A stretch of DNA of 64,000 nucleotides, taken from NCBI RefSeq assembly GCF_000275845.1, contig NW_006766888.1, forward strand, positions 1,255,842-1,319,841. Reading direction: 5' to 3'. The position numbers were made by a program, and so were the translations under genes. Numbering within the stretch: the first letter of the stretch is position 1; each line of letters starts with the position of its first letter. This document shows, piece by piece, positions 24,025 to 35,940 of this stretch. A model generated the notes under the pieces. That model worked only from the letters and a program-made list of their open reading frames with translations, ran no database searches and was not told where the DNA came from. Source of the stretch: Dichomitus squalens LYAD-421 SS1. Its lineage: Eukaryota; Basidiomycota; Agaricomycetes; Polyporales; Polyporaceae.

Positions 24025-24542
24025 TCAGACTTGAATTTTTGTTTTCGTCTAGGGGGGAACGGTGCGTGAGCCGGGCGCTGAGACTGGACGAAGCACAGGC
24101 ATACGTACGGGCTTCCGCATCATCAGTGGTGGGGAGTTGGAGGAGGGCGAGTACTGCATGGGTTGCGGCTGGAAGACGAAGGACTCGGTGAGACCTCGCG
24201 ATCACTCTCGGACGACTCAGATGTTACGCACGTGAGGGGCAGCGTATGCGTGGGGCAGGTTGGCATTTGCAGCCGATTTGGACAAAGCTTTTTGCAACTG
24301 TCGTGCAATACATGTTTACTACGCGAGCATGAGAGGAGGACGAGAAAAGTGGTTACCTTTGCCTGGCTCTCCGCGTTGTGCTGGGCGAGCATGGTGGGAT
24401 GTAGCGACAGGCCGTCGATGCTCTTCGCTTGTGGGAGTGACGAGAGGGAGCAGGAGAGGCTCGGGAGAGAGATGAGCTGAGCGGGAGGGATGGACTTTGT
24501 AGAGGAAGCCGATGAGTCGGACTTCTGGGTTTGGGACGGCAT
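24025..24542 (-). CDS. Small three-exon gene, 89-aa protein of unknown function
   Basis: Minus-strand exons 24542-24357, 24168-24109 and 24048-24025 join in frame to 89 aa. Donors are GTAACC and GTACGT; acceptors are CTTCCAG and CCCTAG. The protein is Ser/Pro/Leu-rich: MPSQTQKSDSSASSTKSIPP, then SLPSLSCSLSSLPQAKSIDG, LSLHPTMLAQHNAESQAK, PQPMQYSPSSNSPPLMMRKP and a short basic end TKTKIQV. It has no signal peptide or membrane helix and looks disordered. Clean phase-0 junctions and an unbroken protein-like sequence argue for a real gene. It is the only convincing gene in about 10 kb, with 4.4 kb of upstream non-coding DNA, which suggests heavy regulation. I do not recognise the family. Confidence 0.6.
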
Positions 24543-27250
24543 GGTGGATGGGGGCGCGTGAGACTGGGGACCGGCAGGTGGGGCCGAAGAAGGCGGGTGA
24601 GGCTGACAGTCTAGCGAATCGGGCGTGCCACGGGCTGGTAGGACGCGGAGGACGGATGTCTGTCGAGCGAGCGGATGGCGGGGGGTGCGAGGACGATGTG
24701 TGTGGTGCAGAGACGCGACCGAGTGATGAGAGAGGGGGAATACGGGGACGCAGAGAGCAACTTTATAGGCGAGAGGGCCCAGACTGGGCAGAGCGCGAGG
24801 GCCTATTTCGGCTGCTCACGAACGCGATTGCAATTCGCAGTCCACATCTCCTCCTCCCGATCTCGCCCCCGTCCCCACGCCCAATTATCCACCTCAATCC
24901 AGTTTCTTTGCCAGGCGGACGTGGATCGGAGTTTAAATCTGCTCAGACCTCCCCGTTCGGGCATAGCACCGCACCACGCTCGGTTCGCCTGCCGGCAACG
25001 CGAGCGACAGGCTGATAAGGCTCGCACGCTGCACAAGCTCCCTGTGCGACTTTGATCTGCCTCCCCGGTGTTCACAAATGGCTGTAGACGGTCGTCTGCA
25101 CGGTGTGCGTCTGAACATTCGCCTCGAACGTCCCCCAGCCGCGCGAGCATACCCTCAGACCTGTTGTTCTGCTCGTAGACCAGTCGAGCCTCTGCCTCGC
25201 GCACGCTCCTTGTCCAGGTGCATCCCAGCGCACAGCAGCGCGAAGCCCCCATCGCGGCGCGTGCGCACTGGGGTCTTCACCTGACGTGTCTGCCAATCGG
25301 ACAGTTCCCTGCGCTGTATCAGCTCCCCTCGCATCGTGGCCGACCATACCGTTTCGGGCGTTGCGTTCGTCACCCCTGGGTACGACATCCCACCACGTCC
25401 TCGCTCTCATCCTCCAGATCACAAGACCGCACGGCGCTCCGTCCTCAATGCAGCCCATCCTCCCCGGCCTCGCATCCAATCCACGTTCATGGGAACCCGG
25501 TCTGCGTCACTGATCGCGTTCCTGCTCGTCCACTAGGTCCACTGGCAGACCGGGCTTGCCCATCTGTGTGTCTCAAATTCTGCGGTGTGTCTTCGCTGCC
25601 TCCGCGCTCGGCAGCTCAGTTGCTGCATGCTGAGCTGCCCTTCAGGCCGACTGCGGAGGATCGCCCCACTGGACATCCAGACACCGATCTCGAGCTCGAC
25701 GCCTGCTTCCAGCGGGGTTGCGTTCGTCGACAGGCCAGGCTCTGCCAGCTCTGTCGCAGACCTGTCAGGGTGGCGCCTCGCGAAGACACCCTCCTCCTGC
25801 CCGTTGCGTGCTTCCCGCGCCGTCGTCGCCTTCCGCGAAAACGCGATTGTATCTAATCTTGCGCATCACAACGCACGAAGGCTCCCTGAGCGCGAGCGAT
25901 CCCACAGAGAAGCCGCAGACGACGCGTGCTTCCCCCGTCGTCAAGTTTATCGAACGTCAAGTTTGCGTGCGCGTCTGGCGAGCCCGCATCGCACTCGTCT
26001 CTCGCCATCCATCGCGGGCTTCCCTTCCCTTCCCAAGCCCTCCTTCCCAGCGCGGCCGTGCCTCGTTCCCGCAACGTCGCGTCCACCCTCGATATTTCGC
26101 CCTCCGCGCTCGTTAGATGTTTGGATGTTTCCTATGGCACAACGAACACGCGACTGCGTCCGAAAGGCCCAGACCGCCTCAGCGTCTTCATGCACGACGC
26201 AAATGTACATTATCGCGCGCTCGCCTCCTCTATTCCCCAAGCGCGAGCTCACGGTCATTTCGCCTCCGCCGACGCGAGATCTGCACACACCGGGCTGTCG
26301 ATGACTGGTCCTTGCCAGCTTCCTGCGGCTCATCCTCAGAAGCCGCGTCGCGGGCCTCGAACTTCTTCCAATGCGCCATCCCAGCCTCTGGCGTCATCGA
26401 TGCATCGGGCTCCCTCCGATGGCGTCGCCCGCGCCGCCTGCAGCTGTCGTGCCTGTGTCCTCACAGGGCCCATCACCCGCGCTGTTGCGGTGTCGACCGA
26501 CTGATGCGCGGGCCACGTTGCTTTGAGTTGGGCCTCCGGTCCCGCGCGTTGCCGTCCTCTAAGCTTACTTACCCGGTGGCACGCAACCAACCCCGACAGG
26601 AGCGCGCACCCGCGAATGGCACTCGCGCTGCAGTCTGCACCTCGTCCAGCGCGATGCAGGGCGCACGACGGGCTGCGAGCTCGCGGTGGTTTCATTGGGC
26701 CGCGCGGGCGCTGACGGTAGCCTGGAGAGCTCTCTCTCTCTCTCGATGCGCGCTCTCCTCCAATAGCTTCCAGCGGGCCCCAGCAGTTCCACCGTGTCGC
26801 GCGATCGCACGGCCGTTGTGGTTTTTTTTGCCTCACGCGGCGGTCTGCTGACGGCCCACGCCGCCGCGCCTGTACGGCATGCGAACTCTCTCTGGCCGTC
26901 GCTGGACGGTTCGAATGATATAGTTGCCGAAGGGCAGCTGTCGAACAGTGCTCGTGCTACCTACATATCAATATATACGGCACGCCCCACGCACCCCCGC
27001 TGCGCGTTTGGCGATATCGACGCCCTTCCGATCGAGCGGGCGCACTTCGACGCGGTTATGTCGGTAGCTATCGTCGCGCTCCCAGCAGCTCGCCCACACA
27101 TGATCCTGATCCGGGTCCAGTGGCACTTCAAGCTTTCCGACGAATCCGATTTACGCACGCTTTCGTCGCGAACGAACTCTCTCTAGCTCCCGACCTCTCC
27201 CGAACGACCGTTAGACTCGCCCCCGCACCCTGAAGCTTCCTCCCCCAGCA

Positions 27251-27291
<41 letters not shown>

Positions 27292-28948
27292 TGCGAACGG
27301 CCTTCGCGCTCTGCAATCTGCAATCGATGCGCTTCCTGCACGGCACGCCCCCGTCCTCGGCGACCTGCCTGCCCGACGCGGACGTCGCCGCGCTCAGCTG
27401 TCCACGCTCTGCCGGCGGCACGGCGGCGCGACTTCTCAGAACCGCACCCTCTTCCCGTGCGTGCCACACCGCCGCTCAGTTCTTGGAGGAGCCCTCCTTA
27501 CGTCTTACGAGGTGCGGTCGCGATAACGGTCGTGTGCGGTGGTGGCCTGCACGGTCGACGGTGACTATGTACAGTCGATGAACGGTGAACCTCGAGCGTT
27601 TTGGACCTCGAAGAGTCGGAAGCAGACGCGTCCGCGAGCGTGATTAGCGTGATATTCGACCGTGGTCACTGTACGCGAGATGCGCTGCACGGGCAAGCCG
27701 AATATCCGTCGCAAACCGTATAAACCTGGAATCGGATCGCAGTTCGCCATCGCAAGCTTGAGAGGCTCGCGGAACCAAAAGTCGAACCGTCGACGCGAAA
27801 CGGCAACAAAACATCTTCCGCCATCGCGTGCCAGAGCTTGTGGCCACGTCGCGGCGCACATGGTGGCGATCAGCCCTGACGGTCTCGCGTGCGTACGACA
27901 CGCGCGGAAGTATAAAGTTTGAGTGCTGATCGCCTGCAGCGCATCTCGTCGCTCGATGGCCCCCACTGGGCTGCGCGTTGCCATCCTGCAAAATTGACCG
28001 TCCATCTCTCTCATCTCTCATGATGCGCCGATGCACCGACAGGGACGACCTCTTTCTCAACATTCAAGTAGTCGAGTATACAACAGGGGCGATGCCACAC
28101 ATGTATGTCGGGTACTCATTCAGCTCGAGACGAGCGCGGCGACGCCAGGGGAAGCCGTCCCACACACCTCCGACGCAGTCACGTCCCCACCTCCGGGTCC
28201 CCATGGACTTTCTGGTCGAGAGAGAGCGTTACGCCTGCGGCGTTCGCCGGGCGCGTGCCCCGCGTTTCGCATCGCAAACTATGCATGAGTAAAGCGGTGA
28301 GAAAGCGCGAGCGGGAACATGCAAGACATTCCCGCGTGCGGACTGTCAGCAAGCGACCTGCTAGGGTTCGCCATGCGTGGTGCCAGAAGCGGGAAGCTCG
28401 GGGGATGTGCTGTGGCCGAGAGAACATAAGCCGCGGTTCGCCAAACTCAATAACGGTCCTGCTGACTCGCGATCGCGCTCACGAGTTCACGGACTCTCAG
28501 CGTGTAGACTGCAGCCAGGGCCTCATCTGCCCCTAGGGGTAACGTCATGTCTTTGTCGAGCCTCGGGTCGTGGCATTGATATGACAGCGGAATGAGCTGC
28601 AATTAGCGTCGTGTGCGTGCGGCCTTATCTGCGGTCGCCAGCGGATGACTTGATGGTTCAGCAAGATACGATGCCAGGCCGAGCGCTCCGAGGCGGGGGG
28701 TGTCGAGATTCGAGTGTTTTGATACAGCGGTGATGAAACATGCGTACAGATTTTCTTCCTGTAAATGACTACTCCCATTGGGTCTCCGACTCGCAACTGA
28801 AAGCCTCTTCTCGCAACCTTCTACTACTGTCTATCCCCGGTGGCGGCGCACCCACTGTTACGCCCTCTGCGGACATTGAAGGGTGCCAAGGAGAACGATC
28901 ACCGCCAGAGGCCGCGAGGCGTCTCCAATGCTACGGCCGCCGCGTCAA
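24543..28948. other. Gene-poor GC-rich block, right part
   Basis: A 4.4-kb stretch upstream of the small 89-aa gene and downstream of the GlyRS gene. It is rich in C/T-biased and CGTCG-type sequence on the + strand, with an ACGAAC hexamer array at 27251-27291. Open frames on both strands lack protein character. It may be a long regulatory region or hold an unspotted non-coding RNA. Confidence 0.45.
27251..27291 (+). repeat. ACGAAC hexanucleotide array
   Basis: About 6.7 tandem copies of ACGAAC, ending in the degenerate ATGCGAAC. Confidence 0.85.
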
Positions 28949-31900
28949 TCACTCCACAGCCTGGACACCGTCGTACGCAGGTAACCTTCTGCAGGCCTCA
29001 GCCCAGTCGATAGAGCCGCTCACGAGTTCGATGACGGTGTCGATGACCTCGTCGATGGAACCAATGAGCTGCCCGGTCGTGTCGCGTTCCCTGCGAGGCA
29101 ACCCCAAAGCCAATGAGCACATGTCAGGGCGACAAGATAGCAGCCCCCCATTCCCCTGGTGCGGCGGGGCACGACGACGCCACAGCGTGACCGTGCTGAT
29201 CGCGCAGTCCCGCGGAGAGGACTGGGAACGAGGAAGACTAGAACGCGACACTCACCGGAGGGTCATCGTGCGGTTTTGGACGGCTGGAACATGAGAACGG
29301 CGCAGACATGAGCTCTCGGCGGCAAGCAGGTGACGCAGGCGGCTGTAGGACAAGGACGTACAAGCAAAGTCAAGGGTGAGGCCGTAGGGAGTGCCAAGCT
29401 CGTCGTTGCGCGCATAGCGCTTGCCGATGGACGTATTAGAGTCGTCGACGCGCGAGAACACGCCAGCCTTGCGCAGTTTCGTCGCTGGGAATGAGGGCGC
29501 ACGCAATTAGCATTGAGACAGGTAGGAGGAACAGGCGCCGTGTGGGACAAAGGACGGGGCAGGTGACCCAGCCAAGTAGCGAGCAAGAATACACTTACAG
29601 ACTTCGCGCACAAGCGGGTCAAATTCTGTCTTCGCGCTGAGAGGCACAATCAGAACCTTGGTGGGGGCGACGACAGCCGGCAGGGACAGAACCTGGGAAA
29701 CAGCGGGGGTAGAACAATCGGGGTCAGCAGGTCGCGGCCATGCGCACAGGGTAGGAGCGAACGAAGAAGGCGCACCCCGCGCTCGACGTCCTGTTCTCGA
29801 CTCCAGAAGCTGTGCTCGAGCAAGACGTATAGAATGCGGCCTAGACCGAAGGAGGGCTCGATGACGTTCGGTGTAAACTCGCGAACTGCGTAAGGGGACG
29901 GATCAGCTGACACTGCGCTCCGCGCGACGGGTGTACGTGCGCGGCTCACTGGATTGTTTGAACGTCTTCTTCTCGATGGTCAGAAGGTCTGGCGTGAGCT
30001 TGAATTCCCTGCCATCGGACGAGGTCACGGTCGTCGACCTGCGGAAAAGGGACAAGGTCGTGTGAGCAACGGCAATACAAGCGATAGTCGCCGGGAGTGC
30101 ATGCAGAACGAGCACTCCTCACCCCTGCGCGAGCTCGCCCTGGAGCTTCGCCAGCAAAGCCTCGTCCAAGCCGCCGACAAGTGTCTGGATCACAGCGGAG
30201 TCCTTCCCGAACGTCTGCCCAAACGTCCTCTTGTTGAACTCCGCGACCAGCTTCTCGGTGACGATCGGCTCCTTCAGCGCCTGGCGCACGACGAGCGGGT
30301 GCCCCGTCTTCGCCGAGTGCACGGACAGGTCGTACGCCGCGCGGTCCGCGCACCCCACGCACTCCGTCCACCCGTACGAGTTCTGGATCTCGGCGTCCCA
30401 GCAGTCCGTCGCGTAGTGCGCCATCTCGTTCGCCATGTGCTGCCGGAAGCGCAGCCGCGCGGGGTCGATCCCGATCTTGAGCAGGAACTGGTTGATGCGC
30501 GCGAGGAAGTAGCCCAGCGTCTCGTTCGCGACGACGCCCTTGTCGACCGCGTCGCCGATCGTCATCCGCGTCACGCGCGTGCTGCCCGCCGCCTGCGTGT
30601 CGCGGTCAAGCAGATCGAGCGCGACGGCGCGCACGTCCGCGAACCGCTCGTGCCGCTTGTCCTCCGGGTCGACGAAGTGCTCGATCTCGGCCATCGTGAA
30701 CTCGCGCACGCGGAGGAGCCCCGCGCGCGGGGAGATCTCGTTGCGGAACGAGCGCCCGATCTGCGCGGATGCGAACGGCACGCGGCCGTTGTTGAACTCG
30801 AGCAGGCGCGAGAAGTTGAGAAAGTGGCCCTGGGCGGTCTCCGGGCGCAGGAAGCCGGGGTGCTGGCCAGTGGGCCCGATGCTGCTCGCGAACATCAGGT
30901 TGAACTGCTGCGGCTCGGACACCTCGTTGCCCGTGTCGGGGTTCGTGATGTTGTGCTTCTTGCAGAGCGCGCCGAGCTCGGGCCCGGAGTAGTTGTCGAG
31001 CTGTCAACGGAACGGAACGAGTGTGAGAGCTCCGGGCCTCCGAGGTGGTTCGACGTCCCGCGGACGCGCGGTGGACTGACCTGCGCGAGAATCGTCTCAT
31101 ACTCCACGACCTGCTCGTCCGACAGCTTGACGGGCGCGGCCTTGGCTTTGTCCTTCTTTTTCTTCTTCTTGTCGTCCTCCTTTGCAGGTTGCGCCGCGAG
31201 GCCGCGGGCCTCTTTGTCGCCAGCCAATCGTGCCTCCAGGACGTTGCCGACGAGGTGGTCCGCACGGAGGACTTCGCCGGTCTTCAGGTCCTTGACCATC
31301 CAGTCGGCGAACCGGGCGACGTGGCCAGACGTCTCGAACACCGGAGCGGGAGTCATGACAGTCGTGTCGACCTCGAGCATGTGCTCTTCGACAATAAAAT
31401 GCTTCCGCCATTCCGCGATGATATTGCTCTGGAGCGAAGAACCGGGGGGACCGTAGTCGTACAAGCCGGCAACACCTGTTGTGAGCTATGTCAGTAAATG
31501 GATGACCACACAATTTGGAGTATCTATACAGAAGATTGAAGCAACAGTATACGCTGTCTCTGATCACATCACCATGCTGGATCGATACACCTCATCTCTG
31601 TCCACCAAGTATTCTATAGTGGCCAGGAAGGCAAGTTCGCGCACACACTCCTGCCAGCATAACCAGTGCATGAGTACTCGGCCTCACCGACGCTCATCCC
31701 ACCAAGAGACTGTGAAACCCATGGCCGACTTAGAGATGCCGACTAATCGTCGGACTATGGCTCACGTCGATCGGTCCAGATTACATGGAGGGTGACGTGG
31801 GTAATGAGACATCGTAGATGTCCTCTTTGACGACTTCGAATAGAGGTGGGCCACGTAGCAATGCCGGGGTGGGAGACAGAATGAAGGATAGAGGAGGACA

Positions 31901-32581
31901 GCAGCTCGACGATGCTACTCGGATCGCAGTCAGATACATAGGATGGCTGGCGAAGAAGAGCAATTGGGGGCAGCGTGCTTTTTGCTCGCGGACGATTGAT
32001 GATACTCTGAAAGAGGAGGAATGTTGGCCTCAACACTGTGGGCGGTGTCGCCAAAGCAGCTTGTCTTGCTTGTGCACTGCCATGCCGCTGACTATCGTGA
32101 AATCGAGCAGGAGACACTGACACAGAGCTGCGGTAGATAGGCTGCGGTAGATAGGCTGCGGTAGATAGGCTGCGGTACACAGACGAGGTGTTGCTTTGGC
32201 ATCTTCACTATTGTATGGACGAGTTCATCGGGGCCCCCAGACAGACTGCACCGACGGATAGCCTCCTTCAAACTCGCATGTACCACGCGTCGCCAGCCCC
32301 AGCTCCAAGCCAGTAATAAAGTGAGGAAGACTTGATGGCTGTTTAGAACACTCACCGCCATAGATCTCAAAAGCGGGTGCGTAAAAGAATCTGCGATTGA
32401 GCAAAGCCTCAAACCGAGCCTTGTCGAAGGGATGTGCAGTTTTGTTGACCGGGAGGTTGGCCATGTCTAGCTGAGTGTGTATACGAGTGGGAAGTTGAGT
32501 GTGCCTCAAGCCGAGGGGGATGCCAGGGGGAGAGTATGTACAACAAGGACGAGAAAGAAGACGAGGAGCGAGAAACCGCAT
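28949..32581 (-). CDS. GRS1: Glycine-tRNA ligase, predicted cytosolic and mitochondrial forms
   Basis: Nine minus-strand exons: 32464(32581)-32356, 31475-31081, 31000-30123, 30038-29950, 29885-29776, 29692-29599, 29484-29362, 29283-29256, 29090-28949. From ATG 32464 the protein is 655 aa; from the in-frame ATG 32581 it is 694 aa. It is a class II synthetase that charges tRNA-Gly. Landmarks: [40 protein letters not shown], a lysine-rich insert ([12 protein letters not shown]), [20 protein letters not shown], motif 2 [58 protein letters not shown], anticodon-binding [20 protein letters not shown] and [18 protein letters not shown], end DGVQAVE. The 39-residue extension ([17 protein letters not shown]...) is Arg/Ser/Leu-rich with no acidic residue until its end, as in a mitochondrial presequence. 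Intron 1 is 880 nt, far longer than the others. Confidence 0.95.
31476..32355 (-). other. 880-nt first intron of the GlyRS gene
   Basis: Donor GTGAGT, acceptor CACAACAG. It contains a 14-nt tandem repeat and open frames on both strands but no recognisable coding sequence. Other introns of the gene are about 60-170 nt. Confidence 0.8.
32127..32182 (+). repeat. 14-nt minisatellite
   Basis: Three perfect tandem copies of GCTGCGGTAGATAG, then a partial fourth (GCTGCGGTACACAG), inside the long GlyRS intron. Confidence 0.9.
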
Positions 32582-33110
32582 CCAAGGACCGATCTGGGGA
32601 CTGACTCGGACCCAAGCAGAGGCTGATCAGGATAAAGCGACGCGTGACCCATTTTTGCCTGCAAGTTACCCTTGTGACGGACGCGTTAGCGTGACGGGCT
32701 AAGTGTCGTAAGCCGCGCTGAGCAACACGTTAAGTATGGACTGTTATAAAGTGCTTCTTATCAGGCCCAGGAAGCATCAACACTCGATCAACAACACGGT
32801 TACCCGCAGTGGTGATAGTGCAAGGATTTCCTATGCTGGCCTTGCCCACCTCAAGCCAAGCATCGGCAAAATGACTAATCTGAAATTCCAGTTACCCTGG
32901 TCACCGCCAAAACGCGTGTACCGCGCTCACCCGTCGCCGTCGATCGGTCTCGACCTCTTACTTATAGCGACTGCCAGTGCACGCGGCTCGTAAGTAGTGT
33001 CTTTTACACCCCACTGCAGATCCTTTCACGACGTCTCCCTGCATGCAGCCTAACCTCTGAGTGTTGCTTTCCTGTCGCTCTCTCTCTCCTACATTCTCTT
33101 TCCCGGCACC
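32582..33110. promoter_or_regulatory. Divergent promoter of GlyRS and bestrophin-type genes
   Basis: Head-to-head interval of 529 nt with no coding exon. A CT-rich run (33077-33100) directly precedes ATG 33111. Confidence 0.5.
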
Positions 33111-35548
33111 ATGGAATCCTCTGCGATGTACGCCGTCGACCCGTTTGCGCCGTCCAGCGGCGGCGGCGCATTCAGAAGGCTCCTCAGTGCGGTGCTCGCC
33201 ACCGCCGTCTTCCGCTGCTGGCCGCTCCTTCTCTTCTTCTCTGGCTGGGCCGTCGCCGTAACCGTCATCAGTCACAGCGTCCACAGCCTGGCTATCTCGC
33301 CGACGCTCCTGACAGTGTGAGTGCTAGCTCTGCTCGGCCTCAGCGCAATGCGCAGTAGTATCGCACACGACCAATTGCTGCTGTCGAAACCTAGTCTCGG
33401 TCATCGTCCATGTGATTAACTTCGCTTGTGCAGCATCGGTACCGTGCTCGGTTTCGTCGTATCGTACCGCACGACTGCCAGTTTCGAGCGGTATAATGAG
33501 GGACGGAGGCTCTGGTCGCAGATTGTCCTCGGAAGCCGCACTCTCGCGCGCACGATCTGGTTCCATGTCCCCGGTGAGTCGCCTGCCCGCTGTACTATTC
33601 AGATGTCGTGCGTCCTGAACGTGTCTATCACATGTCATCGTGTGGTCGAATTGCCGCGCGTGCAGAGACGATGCCTTCCGCCAAAGACGACCCATCGACG
33701 CTCGAGCAGCGCAAGGCGCGCGTGCTCATCGAAAAGAAGACCGTGATTAACCTCATCGAGGCCTTCGGCGTCGCCGTCAAGCACTACCTGCGCGGAGAAG
33801 AGGGGGTCTACTACGTCGACCTCTACCACCTCGTCAAGTACCTCCCCTCGTACGCCCTCCCCCCGGGCATGCCGTCGCTCGTGGACGTCACCTCCGCTAC
33901 GTCAGACGGGGCATCCACCCATTCCCCGCTCCGCCACCGCGGCGACAGCTCTGCGCCCTACCCTTCCGACCTGGAGCACGCGACGACGGACTTGCCGCCC
34001 CCGTCCCCGGTGAACGCGACGCACCAGACTGGCACACTTCCGTTCCCCGCGACGAGCCCACGCAAAGTCAGCGTGCAGGCCGATCTGCCGATGCCCCGCC
34101 TGCAGCTCAACGGCCGCTCGAGGACGATCGACGAGAAGCAGTCGAGGTCGTTTGACGAGAAGGACAAGGCGTCGACGTACTCCGGGAGGGCGGGTGGCGA
34201 CACCGCGGACTTCCTCTTACCCGCGCGGATGCCCCCGAAGTACCACCTGCTGGACCTCTTCCCGTTCTCGTTGCTGGTCGGGTACCTGACCAAAAGGGGC
34301 AAGGAAGTCAAGGTGAGCGGCGCGTCATCGTGTGCGCGTGCGGTGGCTTCCGAAGGCTAAGGCAGTCGACGCTCTTAGGGCAAGAAGGCTGCGCGTGTTC
34401 GCGCGAAGCTCCGGAGCCGCACTGTCACGCACAATCTCCCGCTGGAGATCTCGCTGTACCTGGTCAGTAGGATATGACCGTGCGACCGCACGCAACGTTG
34501 TTGACGTGGGATGATCGCAGAGCTCGTACATCGCGGCGCTGCAGGACCGGGGTGCGGTGCCTCCGCCCACTGCCAGTGCGTGTCTTGGTGATATCCGTCA
34601 TGATGAGAGCTTGGCTTACCGTTCGGGATAGCCAACCTGCTCAACGCCCTGAACCAGCTTGTTGATGCGTTGACGGGTCTTGAACGTATCTTGACGACTC
34701 CCATCCCGTTCTCGTGCGTCATCCCGACGTGTGATGATGTCCATGTCTGAGCCACTGACCTCGTTTGTTCAGGTACCGAGTTCATTTGTGGACTGTGGCC
34801 GTCCTATACTGCCTGCTCCTGGTAAGATTCATGCCAAGCCACCGTAACATAGCGGGTTTAATTATTATTATTACAGCCCTTCCAGATCTGGGCAACCTTC
34901 AAGTGGCTGACCATCCCTGCGACCGCGCTGGCGGTACGTAACGCTCTGATTCTGATGCATTCGTCAACAATCGGTGGTTCTGATCCTGCCTTGCATCTGT
35001 CATGCGACAGAGCTTCATCTTCTTCGGCTTCTTGGTGGCCGGCGAGGAGATCGAAAGTACGTACGCTCTTGATCGCGCGCAATCGGACTCAATTTAATGC
35101 TCGACGAACCTTGCCAGATCCCTTCGGTGAGTTCCCTCTGCCTGTGAAATGCGGAACGGGCATCCGCTGACCACAGTGCGATAACGCCAAGGTTACGACA
35201 AAAACGATCTCGTAAGTCTCTCTGCGCATCGTGTCCGTGGCATACAGACAGACACTCACGCCTCTCATTGCCCACCCCGCAGAACCTAGACCACTTCACG
35301 CACAACATCATCCGTACGTGTCTCCCGGCATCTCTCGTTACGGCACGTCGCAGGGCGCTGATGGCGTGCGTGTTCTGATCACAGGCAACGAGCTCCGAGC
35401 GATCACGGCGCTGCCGGCACCGCACGTCGAGAGCTGGGCGTTCTCGTCGTTCAACGACCAGATCTTCACGAAGGACGAGCGCATCACGCCCGACGAGTGG
35501 ATGCAGCGCGGCGTCGGGCCTATCCGGTCTGCGCTCGCTACCATGTGA
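33111..35548 (+). CDS. Bestrophin/UPF0187-type anion channel protein
   Basis: Thirteen exons give 533 aa in frame: 33111-33316, 33434-33573, 33666-34312, 34379-34462, 34521-34587, 34632-34713, 34773-34821, 34877-34933, 35011-35056, 35118-35126, 35192-35211, 35283-35313, 35385-35548. Family hallmarks are VLGFVVSYRTTASFERYNEG RRLW after the first helix, and SFIFFGFLVAGEEIENPFGY with DKNDLNLDHF near the end, the conserved bestrophin ENPFG block. Helices: WPLLLFFSGWAVAVTVI, IGTVLGFVVSY, VAVLYCLLLPFQIWATF, TALASFIFFGFLVAG. Family members form chloride- or bicarbonate-permeable channels at plasma membrane or organelle membranes. A Ser/Pro-rich loop of about 130 residues follows the sequence YYVDLYHLVKYLPSYALPPG; it may be regulatory. 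Exon 10 is only 9 nt. The gene is divergent from GlyRS. Confidence 0.9.
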
Positions 35549-35940
35549 GCTGCGGGCCTTTGGCCTTAGTTGCGGTTTCATTCTTCGGGGAGGGGGGGTG
35601 CATTTAGGCGGATGGTGGGGAAAGAAATGAGCGCACGGACTTGGTAAAGCACGCTGCATGCATGCATATACATATTGGATTATTGGAGGGGCCCTGCATT
35701 ATCTATATTGGGCTCCGTGGCTAGTTGCTCTGCATTTTTCACCATGTTCATGTTGCATTGACGTAGATAATTGGACTCGCATACACACTCACCCGCGCTT
35801 TCGTCGTTATTTAGATCGCATATCATTGCAAACCATCATATCCTCTTTGCATTGCATGTCTATGACGGAAGACAAACCGGCGACCGGGTGGACCACAAAG
35901 GCGCGTCATGCGCGCACATGTGACCGCGCATCCGGAAATG
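35549..35940. other. Intergenic, no supported gene
   Basis: 3' flank of the bestrophin-type gene; no exon or repeat recognised. Confidence 0.5.

Noticed and set aside
25218..26851. Long overlapping open frames (+)
   Set aside because: Composition follows GC/CT bias; low-complexity Arg/Pro/Ser sequence with no splice pattern.
29954..31456. 500-codon open frame (+)
   Set aside because: Antisense shadow of the GlyRS exons, caused by GC-rich codon use; the minus strand has the conserved protein.
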